This document shows positions 25,566 through 33,722 of a stretch of DNA of 52,934 nt, one piece after another. Source of the stretch: Polyangiaceae bacterium (lineage in GTDB: Bacteria > Myxococcota_A > Polyangia > Polyangiales > Polyangiaceae). The stretch spans positions 1-52,934 of the forward strand of contig JALHPN010000035.1 in assembly GCA_022842465.1 (NCBI GenBank). The letters run 5' to 3'. The notes below the pieces were generated by a model. That model was not told the origin of the DNA and searched no databases. It saw nothing but the letters and a program-made list of their open reading frames with translations. Made by a program: the position numbers and the translations under genes. Numbering within the stretch: the stretch's first letter is position 1; every line of letters begins with the position of its first letter.

Positions 25566-26140
25566 TCAGCCCGCTGCAGCCCAGGCGCTTGGCAGGAGCT
25601 CGTCGATCGCGTTCGCCGGGTGATCCTGCACGCCGCCGAGGACGTCGGCGAGGTAGTCGAAGGGATTGATCCCGCGCGACTCGCAGGTCGCCACGAGCGA
25701 GTAGAGGCCGGCGAGACTCTTGCCCGCTTCGACGTCGCCGACGAAGAGGTAGTTCTTCCTGCCGAGCGCGATTCGCCGGAGCGACCGCTCCGAGGCGTTG
25801 TTGTCGAGGGGCACGCGTTCGTCGTGAGGAAGATGCCGAGCTCGGTCCACTGCGCGAGCGTGTACCGGATCGCAACGCCGAGCGGGCTCTTCGGTGGGTG
25901 CCGCGGCTGCTGCGCGTCGAGCCAGGCCTTGACGGCCGCGCGGATCGGACCGGCCCGGACTTTCCGAAACTCCAACTTTGCGTTTCCGGAAAGACCTCTC
26001 TCCGTCGCCTCGTGCTCGACGCGGTACAGGTCGGTGATGAGGTCGAGGACCTCCTGCGCTACCGGTGCCGTCTTCAGCGACTCGAAGAAGTAGCGTCGGA
26101 CATGCGCGTGGCACGCGGCGCGGCGACGGCTCGAGACGTT
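25566..26140 (-). pseudogene. IS66-family transposase, 3' part, frameshifted
   Basis: On the minus strand the upstream frame reads AACHAHVRRYFFESLKTAP, then LITDLYRVEHEATERGLSG, and runs to QWTELGIFLT. After a one-base shift near 25830 it continues in the next frame as ERVPLDNNASERSLRRIALG, GRKNYLFVGDVEAGKSLAGL and a normal C-terminus. These are the hallmark IS66 C-terminal motifs (VPLDNNxxER, LGRKNxLFVG). The N-terminal two thirds, the tnpA/tnpB partners and recognisable inverted repeats are missing. It abuts the end of the acetyltransferase gene on the same strand. Confidence 0.8.
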
Positions 26141-26150
26141 CTCGAGAACG

Positions 26151-26978
26151 TCAGCGCACGAGGTGCTCGGTCATCCACCGCGCGCCGAACTGGACCACAT
26201 CGGCTGCATCGACGAGCTCCGCGTCAGAACGGCCGAACCGACCGCGCTCGCCGCGGCCCGTCGCGAGGTAGCTTTGCATGATGAGGGCGAAGTAGTCGCT
26301 GTCGGGCCCGGCCGCTCCGGCGGCCGTGGCCGGCCAGTCGACGATCCCATGCTCGTCATCGAGGCACTCGACGCTCCGTGTCTCGGGACCGTTCCGGCCT
26401 TGAACGCGGTAGTGTCGTCGCACGCGGCGCTTTTCGGGTACCTCGGCGAGGTACTCCGCGTAGTGGAGCGCCGTCACCGTCTCGAGGTTCGATCCGAGGC
26501 GCAGGACGCGGCCGCCCGCGTCGCAGAGTCGATGCAGCGGAGAGCCTGGTCCGTAGTAGTCATCCCACGGCGCATCGTGAAAGAGCTCGTGAGCCCTGGC
26601 ACCCCGCGCGGCGAAGCGTCCGCTCGGGTTGTCGTTCACGATCGTCCCTTGCCGAAGACGAAACGCCTCGGCGAGGTAACCCACCTCGGGCAGAACCGGC
26701 GAGACGAGCGGATCGTACGGGGCCGCATTCGCGAGCAGCGCCGCACGGTCGCCTTCTGGATGCTGGTTCACCCATTCATGCTCGATGACCGCGCCGAGGA
26801 TCATCAGCAACGTTCCGCTCGAGCCGACGGCCGCATCGATCGCGTCCAGCACGCCAGTCGGACCCCCTGCGACCGGCCCGATCCTGCGAAGCGATGCGTG
26901 AAGCATGAGCACGTCGCCCCGACGAACGCCGAGGCGCTCGAGATCGGCGACGAGCTCGTCCACCGCTTTCGCGTCCAT
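26151..26978 (-). CDS. AAC(3)-family aminoglycoside N-acetyltransferase
   Basis: 275 residues from the ATG at 26978, chosen because AAGGGGG lies seven bases upstream; an ATG at 26999 would add seven residues. The Antibiotic_NAT signature is complete. It includes an N-terminal VDELVADLERLGVRRGDVLM, then LMLHASLRRIGPVAGGP, GTLLMILGAV, VLPEVGYLAEAFR, NDNPSGRFAARG, and the GRVLRLGSNLETVTALHYAE acetyl-CoA/His region. Family members transfer acetyl from acetyl-CoA to the 3-amino group of aminoglycosides; many chromosomal members have other or unknown substrates. The broken IS66 transposase just downstream hints at mobilisation. Confidence 0.88.
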   Translation of the reverse strand: MDAKAVDELVADLERLGVRRGDVLMLHASLRRIGPVAGGPTGVLDAIDAAVGSSGTLLMILGAVIEHEWVNQHPEGDRAALLANAAPYDPLVSPVLPEVGYLAEAFRLRQGTIVNDNPSGRFAARGARAHELFHDAPWDDYYGPGSPLHRLCDAGGRVLRLGSNLETVTALHYAEYLAEVPEKRRVRRHYRVQGRNGPETRSVECLDDEHGIVDWPATAAGAAGPDSDYFALIMQSYLATGRGERGRFGRSDAELVDAADVVQFGARWMTEHLVR

Positions 26979-27165
26979 GCTCATGCCCCCTTGGGCCATC
27001 CCACGGTCCCCAATCCTCGATCAGCAAGTTGGGCGCAGAGGTCTCGCGAGAGGTCGTGCCGCACCATCGAGCAGTCTCACCGCGACGAACTCGAGTGGTC
27101 AACGGGCACCTCGTGGCGCTCCGATCTGCACAACTGGCGCACAACACGTCCCCACAAGACGACGA

Positions 27166-27213
27166 GACCCCGGAAAAACCGAGGTCCCGTGGTGGAGGCG
27201 CCGGGAATCGAAC
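27166..27213 (-). ncRNA. tmRNA (ssrA) 3'-end fragment with terminator-like hairpin; attachment site
   Basis: On the minus strand 27213-27190 reads GTTCGATTCCCGGCGCCTCC then ACCA: the T-loop, acceptor strand and CCA of tmRNA. Just after it, GACCTCGG (27186-27179), a T5 loop and CCGGGGTC (27173-27166) form an 8-bp stem with one mismatch, like the ssrA terminator. Upstream (27214 onward) the T-stem does not pair and there is no tmRNA body, tag frame or 5' end. It is therefore only the 3' end left at an island junction. The same-strand copies at 23.5 kb fit serial integrations. Confidence 0.6.
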
Positions 27214-27458
27214 ACCGCAGGCACCTCGCGAGGTTGGGCCGGTCTTTTCGGTCGATCGCGACGTCACCGCTCTTTTTTCGTGCGTTCGTCTGATCTGCGA
27301 GTGGACCCGAGTGGACTCCAATCGACCGGAGCGGACAAGAAATCCCTGAGGTCTGTCCCCCGACTGTCCCCCGCTTGAGCTTTCTATCTGGGCTCGGGCT
27401 CGTCGAACGCCCGTCTTGGTACGTCGCGCGGCGCGGCGCCGAGCCCATACAACAACGC

Positions 27459-27483
27459 CCCGGCCTCCATCGCGGAGGTCGGG
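27459..27483. terminator. GC-rich hairpin
   Basis: CCCGGCCTCC (27459-27468), loop ATCGC, then GGAGGTCGGG (27474-27483) pair over ten bases with one G-T pair. It lies about 40 bases beyond the stop of the minus-strand gene at 27523 and is a plausible terminator for it. There is no T-run. Confidence 0.45.
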
Positions 27484-27522
27484 ACGTTAGGGTGTCTCGG
27501 TGTCTCGCCTCTTGAGGTCGAG

Positions 27523-27717
27523 CTACTCCGCGAAGCCGTCGAAGCCGTCGCCGTAGGCGTGGACGGCCTCCTCGACCGCTTCGCTCTCGCCGATGCGGTA
27601 GATGCCGTCGTTGAGGACGAGGGCGCGGCGACGAACCAGGTCTTCGAGGACGAGGTCGAGGCCGTGGTGGTTGGGTGTGTAGTTCGCGAGCTTCTTCTTG
27701 CGGTGGGCCTTCACCAC
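27523..27717 (-). CDS. small protein (64 aa), uncertain
   Basis: 64 residues from a GTG. KKKLANYTPNHHGLDLVLED and RRRALVLNDGIYRIGESEAV look like a small helix-strand-helix, loosely winged-helix-like. No clear ribosome binding site is present. The 5' flank in another frame also looks coding (VIGRSDWQRPVLATDGILVL before a stop at the GTG), so the gene may be the tail of something broken. It lies downstream of the exported-protein gene on the same strand. Confidence 0.4.
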   Translation of the reverse strand: MVKAHRKKKLANYTPNHHGLDLVLEDLVRRRALVLNDGIYRIGESEAVEEAVHAYGDGFDGFAE

Positions 27718-27896
27718 GGAGAGACAGCGGGGGAGGGGAGGGGATCAACCGCGAGCACGAGGATGCCGTCCGTCGCCAGCACGGGTCGCTGCCAGTCGCT
27801 CCGCCCGATGACGTGAGGCCCGGAGTTGAAGGCGCCCGATACGTCGTCTGCGCGAGTCCTCCTGAGGCCCTTCGCAAGCGAGCGCTCCGCCGAGCC

Positions 27897-28616
27897 TTAC
27901 TTGCAGTGGCGACGTCGATCCGGCTGTGCGCACGCGTACTGCGGTCCAGGATTGATGTCGACGCCGTCGAGATCGCACATGCGGCCTTCGTCCATCCCGA
28001 TGACATGCATCGACGCGTCAAACATGACTGCCACCGGCGCGCACTGGCCGTTGCGCCAGAACAGTTCCAGCGCCTCACCCTCAGCCTCGATCTTGAACTC
28101 GCCACGGTCGCCTGGAATGACCGCCCACGTCGGGACGCCGAGGTGCGAAATCACCTCCGCGCGTGTCCATTCGCGCATCACCTCATGACCCAGGACGCGG
28201 TCTCGACCGTCCTTCTTGTTGCGCTGGATCATGTGCGCCCGCTCCGAGAGTGCGGTCACGCCCGCTCCCGCGTCGGAACCAGCCGCCGGTGCGCTTCCGG
28301 CGTCGACGGGCGGCTCCGCGGATGACGCCCTCGGGACGGGCGGTGTCGGCTGGCTCGGTGCGGTTGCTGAGACGGCCGGAACAGCAGCCGCGTGAGCACG
28401 GAGCTTCTCCAGCCGAGCTGCCGCCTTCCTTCCGGACCGCGACTCGGGATCCTTCGCGACGGCCGCCTCGCAGGCGTGGATGGCTGCTTCGGCGTCCTTG
28501 GTCGAGTCGCACTGCTTCCACTCGGCCTTTGCCTTGTCTTCCGCCGTGCAGCCCTTCTCCCCCGATGCGGAGAAGAACGATCCGAGTAACAACGTCCCAA
28601 GAACTACCCGCCCCAT
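27897..28616 (-). CDS. exported protein of unknown function
   Basis: 239 residues from the ATG at 28616 (MGRVVLGTLLLGSFFSASGE). The signal peptide is followed by an all-helical region resembling a TPR (AEWKQCDSTKDAEAAIHACE, ARLEKLRAH) and a Pro/Ala/Ser linker. The C-terminal domain is compact (HEVMREWTRAEVISHLGVPT, GEALELFWRNGQCAPVAVMF, GMDEGRMCDLDG) and ends PDRRRHCK. It is probably periplasmic. No family is recognised. Confidence 0.7.
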   Translation of the reverse strand: MGRVVLGTLLLGSFFSASGEKGCTAEDKAKAEWKQCDSTKDAEAAIHACEAAVAKDPESRSGRKAAARLEKLRAHAAAVPAVSATAPSQPTPPVPRASSAEPPVDAGSAPAAGSDAGAGVTALSERAHMIQRNKKDGRDRVLGHEVMREWTRAEVISHLGVPTWAVIPGDRGEFKIEAEGEALELFWRNGQCAPVAVMFDASMHVIGMDEGRMCDLDGVDINPGPQYACAQPDRRRHCK

Positions 28617-29386
28617 CGCCCGAAACCTACACGAGTGGCTCGCCCCGTGGAGGGGGATCGCGGGACTGGTGGCGCCCACGCTCGCGCGAAACCCTGCGTT
28701 GCTCTCAACCGAATCGGGACGACCGGCACGGGCTGCCGACTCGGAACGGCAGCGAAGTGCCCGATTCGCGTTTTTGCTTCCAGGAGTAACCGGGACCGAA
28801 ATTTCCGACCTCCACCCTCATGTCGCCGTGTCGCCGATCGGATCGGGCCGGTGGGGGTCTGCCGTGCCATCTCCATGCGCATCCTGGACGAGGGGCGTAC
28901 GTGCCTGCCGGAACACCATGAGGTAGTCAGCCGCTTTTTCCTCCTGTCGCAAGCCGAGACACTCGTACAGCTCGATCCCGCGTTGCGGGGGCGCGGGATG
29001 AAGGCACCCTTCACGGTTCCTTCGGTAGAGTTGCATAGCGACTCGCGTTCAGGGCCGAGGAGCGGGGGGTCGCCTCGCAGGGGGAAGCGATACACCGGAG
29101 GGTGGCCCCATCCGAGAATGGGATACCTCCCGCGCGAGAGTATCGTGCGCGCTTGGGCGGGGTGAGCTGCGACGGCGTTCGTATTCGAGGCGGCACACGC
29201 CTTCGTCGAACGCGAGGCGCTTGAAACGGGGAGGACACGCCGGTCGAGGTTCCCGCGATCGGCGCCGCACGAACCCCCCATGTTCTTGCCGCGACCACCA
29301 GCAGAGCCGGACCCTGATGGTCGCGGGGACGGGCCGAACCGAAACGGCCTCCAAAGGTGCGTCACGAAGGCGTTACGATCGCAGGC
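28617..29386. other. 770-base stretch without a supported gene
   Basis: No frame here has consistent coding character. It holds copy A of the dispersed repeat (28841-28899). A minus-strand frame across it reads GIELYECLGLRQEEKAADYL then PLVQDAHGDGTADPHRP. The last part has an echo at the second repeat copy, so the repeat may be an eroded gene end rather than a regulatory element. Confidence 0.5.
28841..28899. repeat. dispersed 59-bp repeat, copy A
   Basis: This matches 31529-31587 at 53 of 59 positions, in the same orientation, with the shared core TCCATGCGCATCCTG. Weaker similarity continues to the left (a Pro-rich or C-rich tract) and to the right (GAGGTA then TCGCAAG). Copies lie upstream of the genes at 29387 and 31736. 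Confidence 0.7.
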
Positions 29387-29821
29387 ATGGGGAGTTCCTT
29401 CGACGATGCGGTGCGTGCGCTCGGTGAGGCCATTGGAGGTATCGCTGTCAGCTTCAAGAGCGGGACGTCGAGCGCCGCTCAGGCGCGCGTCGAGGAGCGA
29501 CTACTCCAGGTTATGTGCGAGTTCACGGACGCGCCCGACGACGCGGTCGCGCTGCTCGTGCGTGACGAGATCATCAACACGCAGGGCATGAACCACGCGC
29601 TGCTCCAATGGGCGACCGCGGACTCGGTCGCGCGGATCAGGCGGTCGATCCTCGTCGCGCACATGCGTCAGCAAGCAGCCGAGCAGGCTCGCGTCGCTGC
29701 GCACCAGCACGAGATGGCCGCGTCGGGGCACAGGCCCTGCAAGGCATGCCGGCACTATGTTCGTCAGGGCTCGGTCAAGTGCATCAATTGCGGGGCGTGG
29801 AGCCCGACGGAGGGACGATGA
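29387..29821 (+). CDS. small protein with C-terminal zinc ribbon
   Basis: 144 residues from the ATG at 29387 (MGSSFDDAVRALGEAIGGIA). A helical N-terminal part of about 105 residues (RVEERLLQVMCEFTDAPDDA, RIRRSILVAHMRQQAAEQAR) is followed by a zinc ribbon CKACRHYVRQGSVKCINCGA near residues 122-140. It may bind nucleic acid or protein. It is cytoplasmic with no membrane span. The family is not recognised. Confidence 0.72.
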   Translation: MGSSFDDAVRALGEAIGGIAVSFKSGTSSAAQARVEERLLQVMCEFTDAPDDAVALLVRDEIINTQGMNHALLQWATADSVARIRRSILVAHMRQQAAEQARVAAHQHEMAASGHRPCKACRHYVRQGSVKCINCGAWSPTEGR

Positions 29822-30158
29822 GAGGTCGCCCCATGCCCGCGTGCCCTTAGGCGGCTCTCTGCGACCGCCAGTAGTGATGCGAAGGAGCGCTCGTACAACG
29901 TTGAAGGTCGGCCCCTCCAAGAAGCGGGGCTCGATGCGGCGGGGCCTATCCGTCTAAGGCGGTTCCTTGCCTACGCATGGGCACCGTCTTCGCGGAGTTC
30001 GACTGAGGAGACGCCCCGATGCCTGCCCTCCCGAGGTGGCGACAGCGTGCGACATCACGCTGCCTCGGCTTTCCGTTTACGAGACACATCTGCGGTCGCG
30101 AAGCACGCAGGCGAGCAGCGCGACGCGAGGCCGTTCGTGCCAGAATCCAGAGGCGACG
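29822..30158. other. intergenic stretch without a supported gene
   Basis: Between the zinc-ribbon gene and the PIN-domain gene no frame has protein-like composition. TTAGGCGGC near 29848 superficially resembles the end of a tmRNA tag read on the minus strand, but nothing else of a tmRNA is present. The promoter for the PIN gene should lie here. Confidence 0.45.
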
Positions 30159-31427
30159 ATGAGGAAGCGCGTCTACCCCGACACGAACGTGGCTCTCCAC
30201 TTCAAACGCTTCGACGAAGTGGACTGGCTGACGCTCGCCGGGGCCACGGAAGTCGACCTTGCTATCGCGCTGTCCGTCGTTGAGGAACTGGACACCAAGA
30301 AGTGGGAGGCGGGGCGCGCTGTTAAGCAACGCGCACGGGACCTCGGGGCTTGGCTCGGAAGGCTGGCCGACGGTGAGTTCATCCGGAAAGGAGTTCGGGT
30401 CGTCTTCGAGGTTCAAGAGTCGGAGCTGAGCGTCGACTTCCGGGCTGAGCGGCTTAGCGAGAGGAGCGCGGACGACCGGTTGATCGCTGCCATGATTGCT
30501 GCGGCACGAGACGGGAACACCCCTGTCGTCGCGGTCACAGCCGACCTTGGGCTGCGCCGGAAGCTGACTGCGCGTGGGCTGGCTGTCCTTGAGCCGTTGG
30601 ACAGCGATCGTCGAGAACTCGAACGGGATGAGGTCGTCGACGAGAACCGTCGACTCAAGAGCCGCATCGCGCAACTTGAGGGCGCGTCGGCGGCGCTCGA
30701 ACTGGCCTTCGAGGACGGCACGGGAAAGACGACGTGCGAGCTACCTGTGTGTCGCCGCCTTGAGGAGAGCGAGATCGAGCGCATCGTCAGACGCGAGCGC
30801 TTCCGCCTCGGAGAGGTCCAGGCCCTTCCCGCTGCCGTACGAGCGGCGCAGCAGGCAATGCAGGCCCGGACCCCGATCCCGCTTGAGCGTTACCTCCCGG
30901 ACCTGCGCGCGTGGCTCCGCGAGTTCTCCGACAGCCAGTCGCGCCGCTCCTTGACGTTCCCCATCGGCTTCCGCCTGAAGAATGTGGGGGCGGGAGCGGC
31001 GGAGGAGACGGACATCATCCTGAGCGTGCCAGGAAGGGAAACTAGCATCGGTCCGTCCCGCTTCATCCCGCGGTGTCGTCGCCGTCCGAGCAGCCGTACG
31101 ACGACGAATCCCTTCCGCGTTTTGGAGGAGATGAACGCGACTGCCGACGAGGAGATCGGCGCAGGCCCCTTGGACCGTGGCGTAGTTGTCGAGCATGAGC
31201 TGGGGGACGAGAATGCCGTGCGCATTTCCGTGGGGACCCTCAAGCACAACGACGCACTCAGTCTTGGAGTGGCCTGTTGGTTCGAGGCGATTGAGGACGT
31301 GCGGCCCTTCTCGATCGCCTACCGGCTCTTGTCCACGACCCAGCGGGAGCCCGTTGTAGGCCAGCTCCGCTTCGAGGTCACCGCGGCGGCGGTGACGCTC
31401 GACATCCCGGAGGATGACGAGGAGTAG
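30159..31427 (+). CDS. PIN-domain protein (RNase-like) with C-terminal beta domain
   Basis: 422 residues from the ATG at 30159. Residues 1-145 are a PIN domain: YPDTNVALHF (Asp 8), VVEELD (Glu 42/43), RSADDRLI (Asp 105/106) and VAVTADLGLRRKL (Asp 129) supply the acidic metal site of the nuclease fold. A helical or coiled-coil section follows (DEVVDENRRLKSRIAQLEGA), and then a beta-rich C-terminal half (FPIGFRLKNVGAGAAEETDI, QLRFEVTAAAVTLDI). It is longer than toxin PINs (about 130 residues) and has no antitoxin gene beside it. RNA or DNA cleavage in a defence context is plausible, since the neighbour is a DUF6602-like protein. Similar two-part PIN proteins occur in accessory islands. Confidence 0.82.
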   Translation: MRKRVYPDTNVALHFKRFDEVDWLTLAGATEVDLAIALSVVEELDTKKWEAGRAVKQRARDLGAWLGRLADGEFIRKGVRVVFEVQESELSVDFRAERLSERSADDRLIAAMIAAARDGNTPVVAVTADLGLRRKLTARGLAVLEPLDSDRRELERDEVVDENRRLKSRIAQLEGASAALELAFEDGTGKTTCELPVCRRLEESEIERIVRRERFRLGEVQALPAAVRAAQQAMQARTPIPLERYLPDLRAWLREFSDSQSRRSLTFPIGFRLKNVGAGAAEETDIILSVPGRETSIGPSRFIPRCRRRPSSRTTTNPFRVLEEMNATADEEIGAGPLDRGVVVEHELGDENAVRISVGTLKHNDALSLGVACWFEAIEDVRPFSIAYRLLSTTQREPVVGQLRFEVTAAAVTLDIPEDDEE

Positions 31428-31528
31428 GACGTGCCTGTCCTCGTGGCGTCCATAGGACTTTCCACCTCCGGCCCTGGAAATACCGGGGCGAGAATTTTCT
31501 CGACCCCAGCCCCCACCTCACGCCAAGA

Positions 31529-31587
31529 GATCAGGCCGGTGGGGCTCTGCCGTGCCGAGTCCATGCGCATCCTGAACGAGGGGCGTA
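31529..31587. repeat. dispersed 59-bp repeat, copy B
   Basis: Second copy of the repeat at 28841-28899 (53 of 59 identical). It lies in the 308-base gap between the PIN gene and the DUF6602-like gene, about 150 bases before the latter's start. The remainder of the gap holds C-rich tracts and no gene. Confidence 0.7.
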
Positions 31588-31735
31588 GGGGGCGTGGGGG
31601 AGATGGCGCGGAGGTAATCGCAAGGTTCTGTGCGTGCAAGGCGGGGGGGGAGGTCGGGAGCGGAGCGCTCGCGTTCCAGACCCGTCCTCTTCATGGGCGC
31701 GGCGAGCGCGCTCTGCTCTACGCTCGTGAACCAGC

Positions 31736-32623
31736 ATGACCACCATGACACGGATCGAGGTCTTCGAGCGGGTCGCCCGTAAGCTCCGTGCGTCGTTCGA
31801 GGAACTTGCGAACGTTCCGCATCGTGGAGAGAAGGGCGGCCAAGCGGAACAGATCGTCCGCCGGTTCCTGAACGACCATCTGCCACGTCGGTTCGCAGCA
31901 GCCGGTGGATTCATTCTCGATCCACGCGACCAGCTCTCGAAGCAGACGGACGTGATCATCTACGACGCGTTCAACTGTCCCGTTTACCGGGCCGATGAAG
32001 AGGCCGGGATCTTCCCCAACGACAACGTAGCGGCCGTTGTCGAGGTGAAGTCGAAGCTCGACGCGGATCGGCTCGCCGAGGCGGTCGAGAACATCGCAGC
32101 CGCGAAGCGACTAACGAAGGTCCACACGCAGGAGCGCGGCGTGGAGCAGTGGTCGACCCTCGGTTGCCTCTTCGCCTTCGAGTCCGCGCTGACCCTCGAT
32201 ACGATCTGCTCCAGGTATCGTCAGCTTCTCCAGGGCTCGGTTTTCGGTCTGCATATCGACATGATCCTGGTTCTCGATCGAGGTCTCGTCACGCTCGTTG
32301 CGTGCGGCCCAGGCAGCTCAGCGTGGAGCAAGATGATGGCTCCGACTGGAACAGGAGGCCCGGACGGAGAAGGCTTCCACGTCGGCATCGCCGGGACAGA
32401 GCTTGGTGACCGTAGCCTCGATGCATTTCTCCGCATCCTCGTCGCTCACCTCAGCCTCTTCCGCCACGCGGTCGGACACCCCGGCTTTGATTGGGGAGTG
32501 TTGGGCGCTAACCGCCAAACGAATGTTCACTACCTGACAAGCCTCACCGAAGAGCGCGATCCGGTGGCGAGGGAAGCGCGACTCCGCGAGTACGCCAACG
32601 ACTTCAAGAAGCGCTTTCCATGA
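31736..32623 (+). CDS. DUF6602-like protein with PD-(D/E)XK nuclease-type motif
   Basis: 295 residues starting MTTMTRIEVFERVARKLRAS. The conserved block is GGQAEQIVRRFLNDHLPRRF, then QTDVIIYDAFNCPVY (Asp 72) and NDNVAAVVEVKSKLD (Glu 103, Lys 105). This is the D...ExK geometry of restriction-type nucleases and the pattern of DUF6602 proteins. The C-terminal half is helical (LDAFLRILVAHLSLFRHAV). Such proteins occur in phage-defence islands; catalysis here is inferred from motifs only. The neighbours are the PIN protein upstream and a small helical protein downstream. Confidence 0.8.
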   Translation: MTTMTRIEVFERVARKLRASFEELANVPHRGEKGGQAEQIVRRFLNDHLPRRFAAAGGFILDPRDQLSKQTDVIIYDAFNCPVYRADEEAGIFPNDNVAAVVEVKSKLDADRLAEAVENIAAAKRLTKVHTQERGVEQWSTLGCLFAFESALTLDTICSRYRQLLQGSVFGLHIDMILVLDRGLVTLVACGPGSSAWSKMMAPTGTGGPDGEGFHVGIAGTELGDRSLDAFLRILVAHLSLFRHAVGHPGFDWGVLGANRQTNVHYLTSLTEERDPVAREARLREYANDFKKRFP

Positions 32624-32722
32624 TGGGCGCCTGTTACCAGTCGTGATCAGGAGCTGCGACGAACGAGCAAGAGCCGAGTCGTTGCCCCTTCCGATGTTTC
32701 ATAGCGTGGTACCCTCGCGCCG

Positions 32723-32974
32723 ATGTCGGACACCACTAAGCTTCGCGAAGTCGCCGAACACCACCGGGCAGAGGCTGAGGCGCGACGGAAGAAGGCGCAC
32801 GAACATTTTCGCCAGGCGCAGAAGGCGGAGCACGCCGGTGAGACGCGCGCGGCAAAGGTCTGGCAAGCGCTTGGCAACGCAGAGCTGGATGTGGCGGCAC
32901 GTCAGCAGGCGGAGGCAGACAGACTCACGACCATGGCTGACGTCTACGAGGAATTGCCCGAACCGCCGCGGTGA
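32723..32974 (+). CDS. small helical protein (83 aa)
   Basis: 83 residues, MSDTTKLREVAEHHRAEAEA onward, almost entirely charged amphipathic helix (RRKKAHEHFRQAQKAEHAGE, ELDVAARQQAEADRL). It is likely a helical-bundle or coiled-coil protein. It is 99 bases downstream of the DUF6602-like gene on the same strand. Function unknown. The following 275 bases to 33249 contain nothing convincing. Confidence 0.6.
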   Translation: MSDTTKLREVAEHHRAEAEARRKKAHEHFRQAQKAEHAGETRAAKVWQALGNAELDVAARQQAEADRLTTMADVYEELPEPPR

Positions 32975-33249
32975 AGTCGCCGGGAACGCCATCGCGGAGG
33001 CGTCCTCAGAAGGCTCGTCCAAAGACGCGTCGGTAATCCCCTCCAGCCCTCGCCCCATCAAGGCCGCCAACCCGACTTCTGGAACGGCAACGGAACGTTC
33101 TGGAGCGGGTCGTCGTGCCCGCGCACCGGTGTCCCCTCGGCCTCGTGCGCATCGACTCCTAGAATGTTGCCCGGTGCGCATCATGGTGACCGATCGACGA
33201 CACCGGGATGCGGCGCGCGAGGAGACGTGCGTGCCGCGGTCGCCGGCGG

Positions 33250-33504
33250 TCAGGGCGCGGGCGCGGAGGCGCGCTCGAACGCAGCGGGCGTCAGGGCGTC
33301 GAGCGGCAGCTCGTAGCGCTTTCGGTGGGTGCCGACGCGCTCGAAGACCCAGTCGAGGTACCGCTCGAAGTCCACGCCTTGCGCGCGGCAGGTCGCGGCG
33401 ATGCCGAGGAGGACGCACGCGCGATGCGCACCCTCCGTGCTTCCCGCGAAGAGCATGTTGAGCCGGAGCTTCGCGACGTCATCCCGGCGTCGCTGATGGG
33501 TCAC
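33250..33504 (-). pseudogene. IS66-family transposase C-terminal remnant
   Basis: The minus-strand frame reads LNMLFAGSTEGAHRACVLLG, IAATCRAQGVDFERYLDWV and THRKRYELPLDALTPAAFE. This is the IS66 transposase C-terminal domain (LFAGSxEGAxRxAxLLxxxATCxxxGVDPxxYLxDVL). The catalytic part upstream is gone; only about 80 codons remain. It is a different IS66 lineage from the remnant at 25.6 kb, which has SLAGLYSLVATCESRGINPF at the same place. Confidence 0.7.
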
Positions 33505-33523
33505 GCATCATGTCGGCGGGGCC

Positions 33524-33722
33524 ATGGCGGAACCTGAGGGTTCCTGCCGAAGGTCGCGCAGCTTCGTCCCGACCTTCAAGCCGGCGAACGGACGCCCCAC
33601 GAGGCGGCTCGACTTCGTGTTCGCCTCGCGGGACCTCGTGGACCGCGTCGTGGTCCGCGCCCTGAGCCGGGACGAGGAGTGGGGACCGAGCGATCGCGGC
33701 GGGTCGAGATCGACGTCACGTA
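33524..33722 (+). pseudogene. C-terminal remnant of an endonuclease/exonuclease/phosphatase protein
   Basis: The frame reads FVPTFKPANGRPTRRLDFVF, then ASRDLVDRVVVRALSRDEEW and GPSD. This fits the end of the EEP superfamily, where (R/K)LDFVFAS precedes the final strand and the catalytic SDHxPV motif. Just after SD the frame slips one base; the next frame supplies RRVEIDVT and a stop at 33722. The catalytic His of SDH is lost at the slip. It is next to the IS66 remnant, which may have caused the truncation. Confidence 0.45.

Noticed and set aside
27029..27378. Open frames with GGGAGNRTP, VVEAPGIE and WWRRRESN-like peptides
   Set aside because: These peptides are spurious translations of the tmRNA 3' end and are well known as false gene calls.
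27190..27540. A complete tmRNA gene starting from the CCA end
   Set aside because: The T-stem does not pair and no 5' end motif or tag frame is found in the next 350 bases.
29840..29870. TTAGGCGGC read as the end of a tmRNA tag peptide
   Set aside because: No tmRNA 5' end, tag frame or pairing acceptor nearby; the match is too short.
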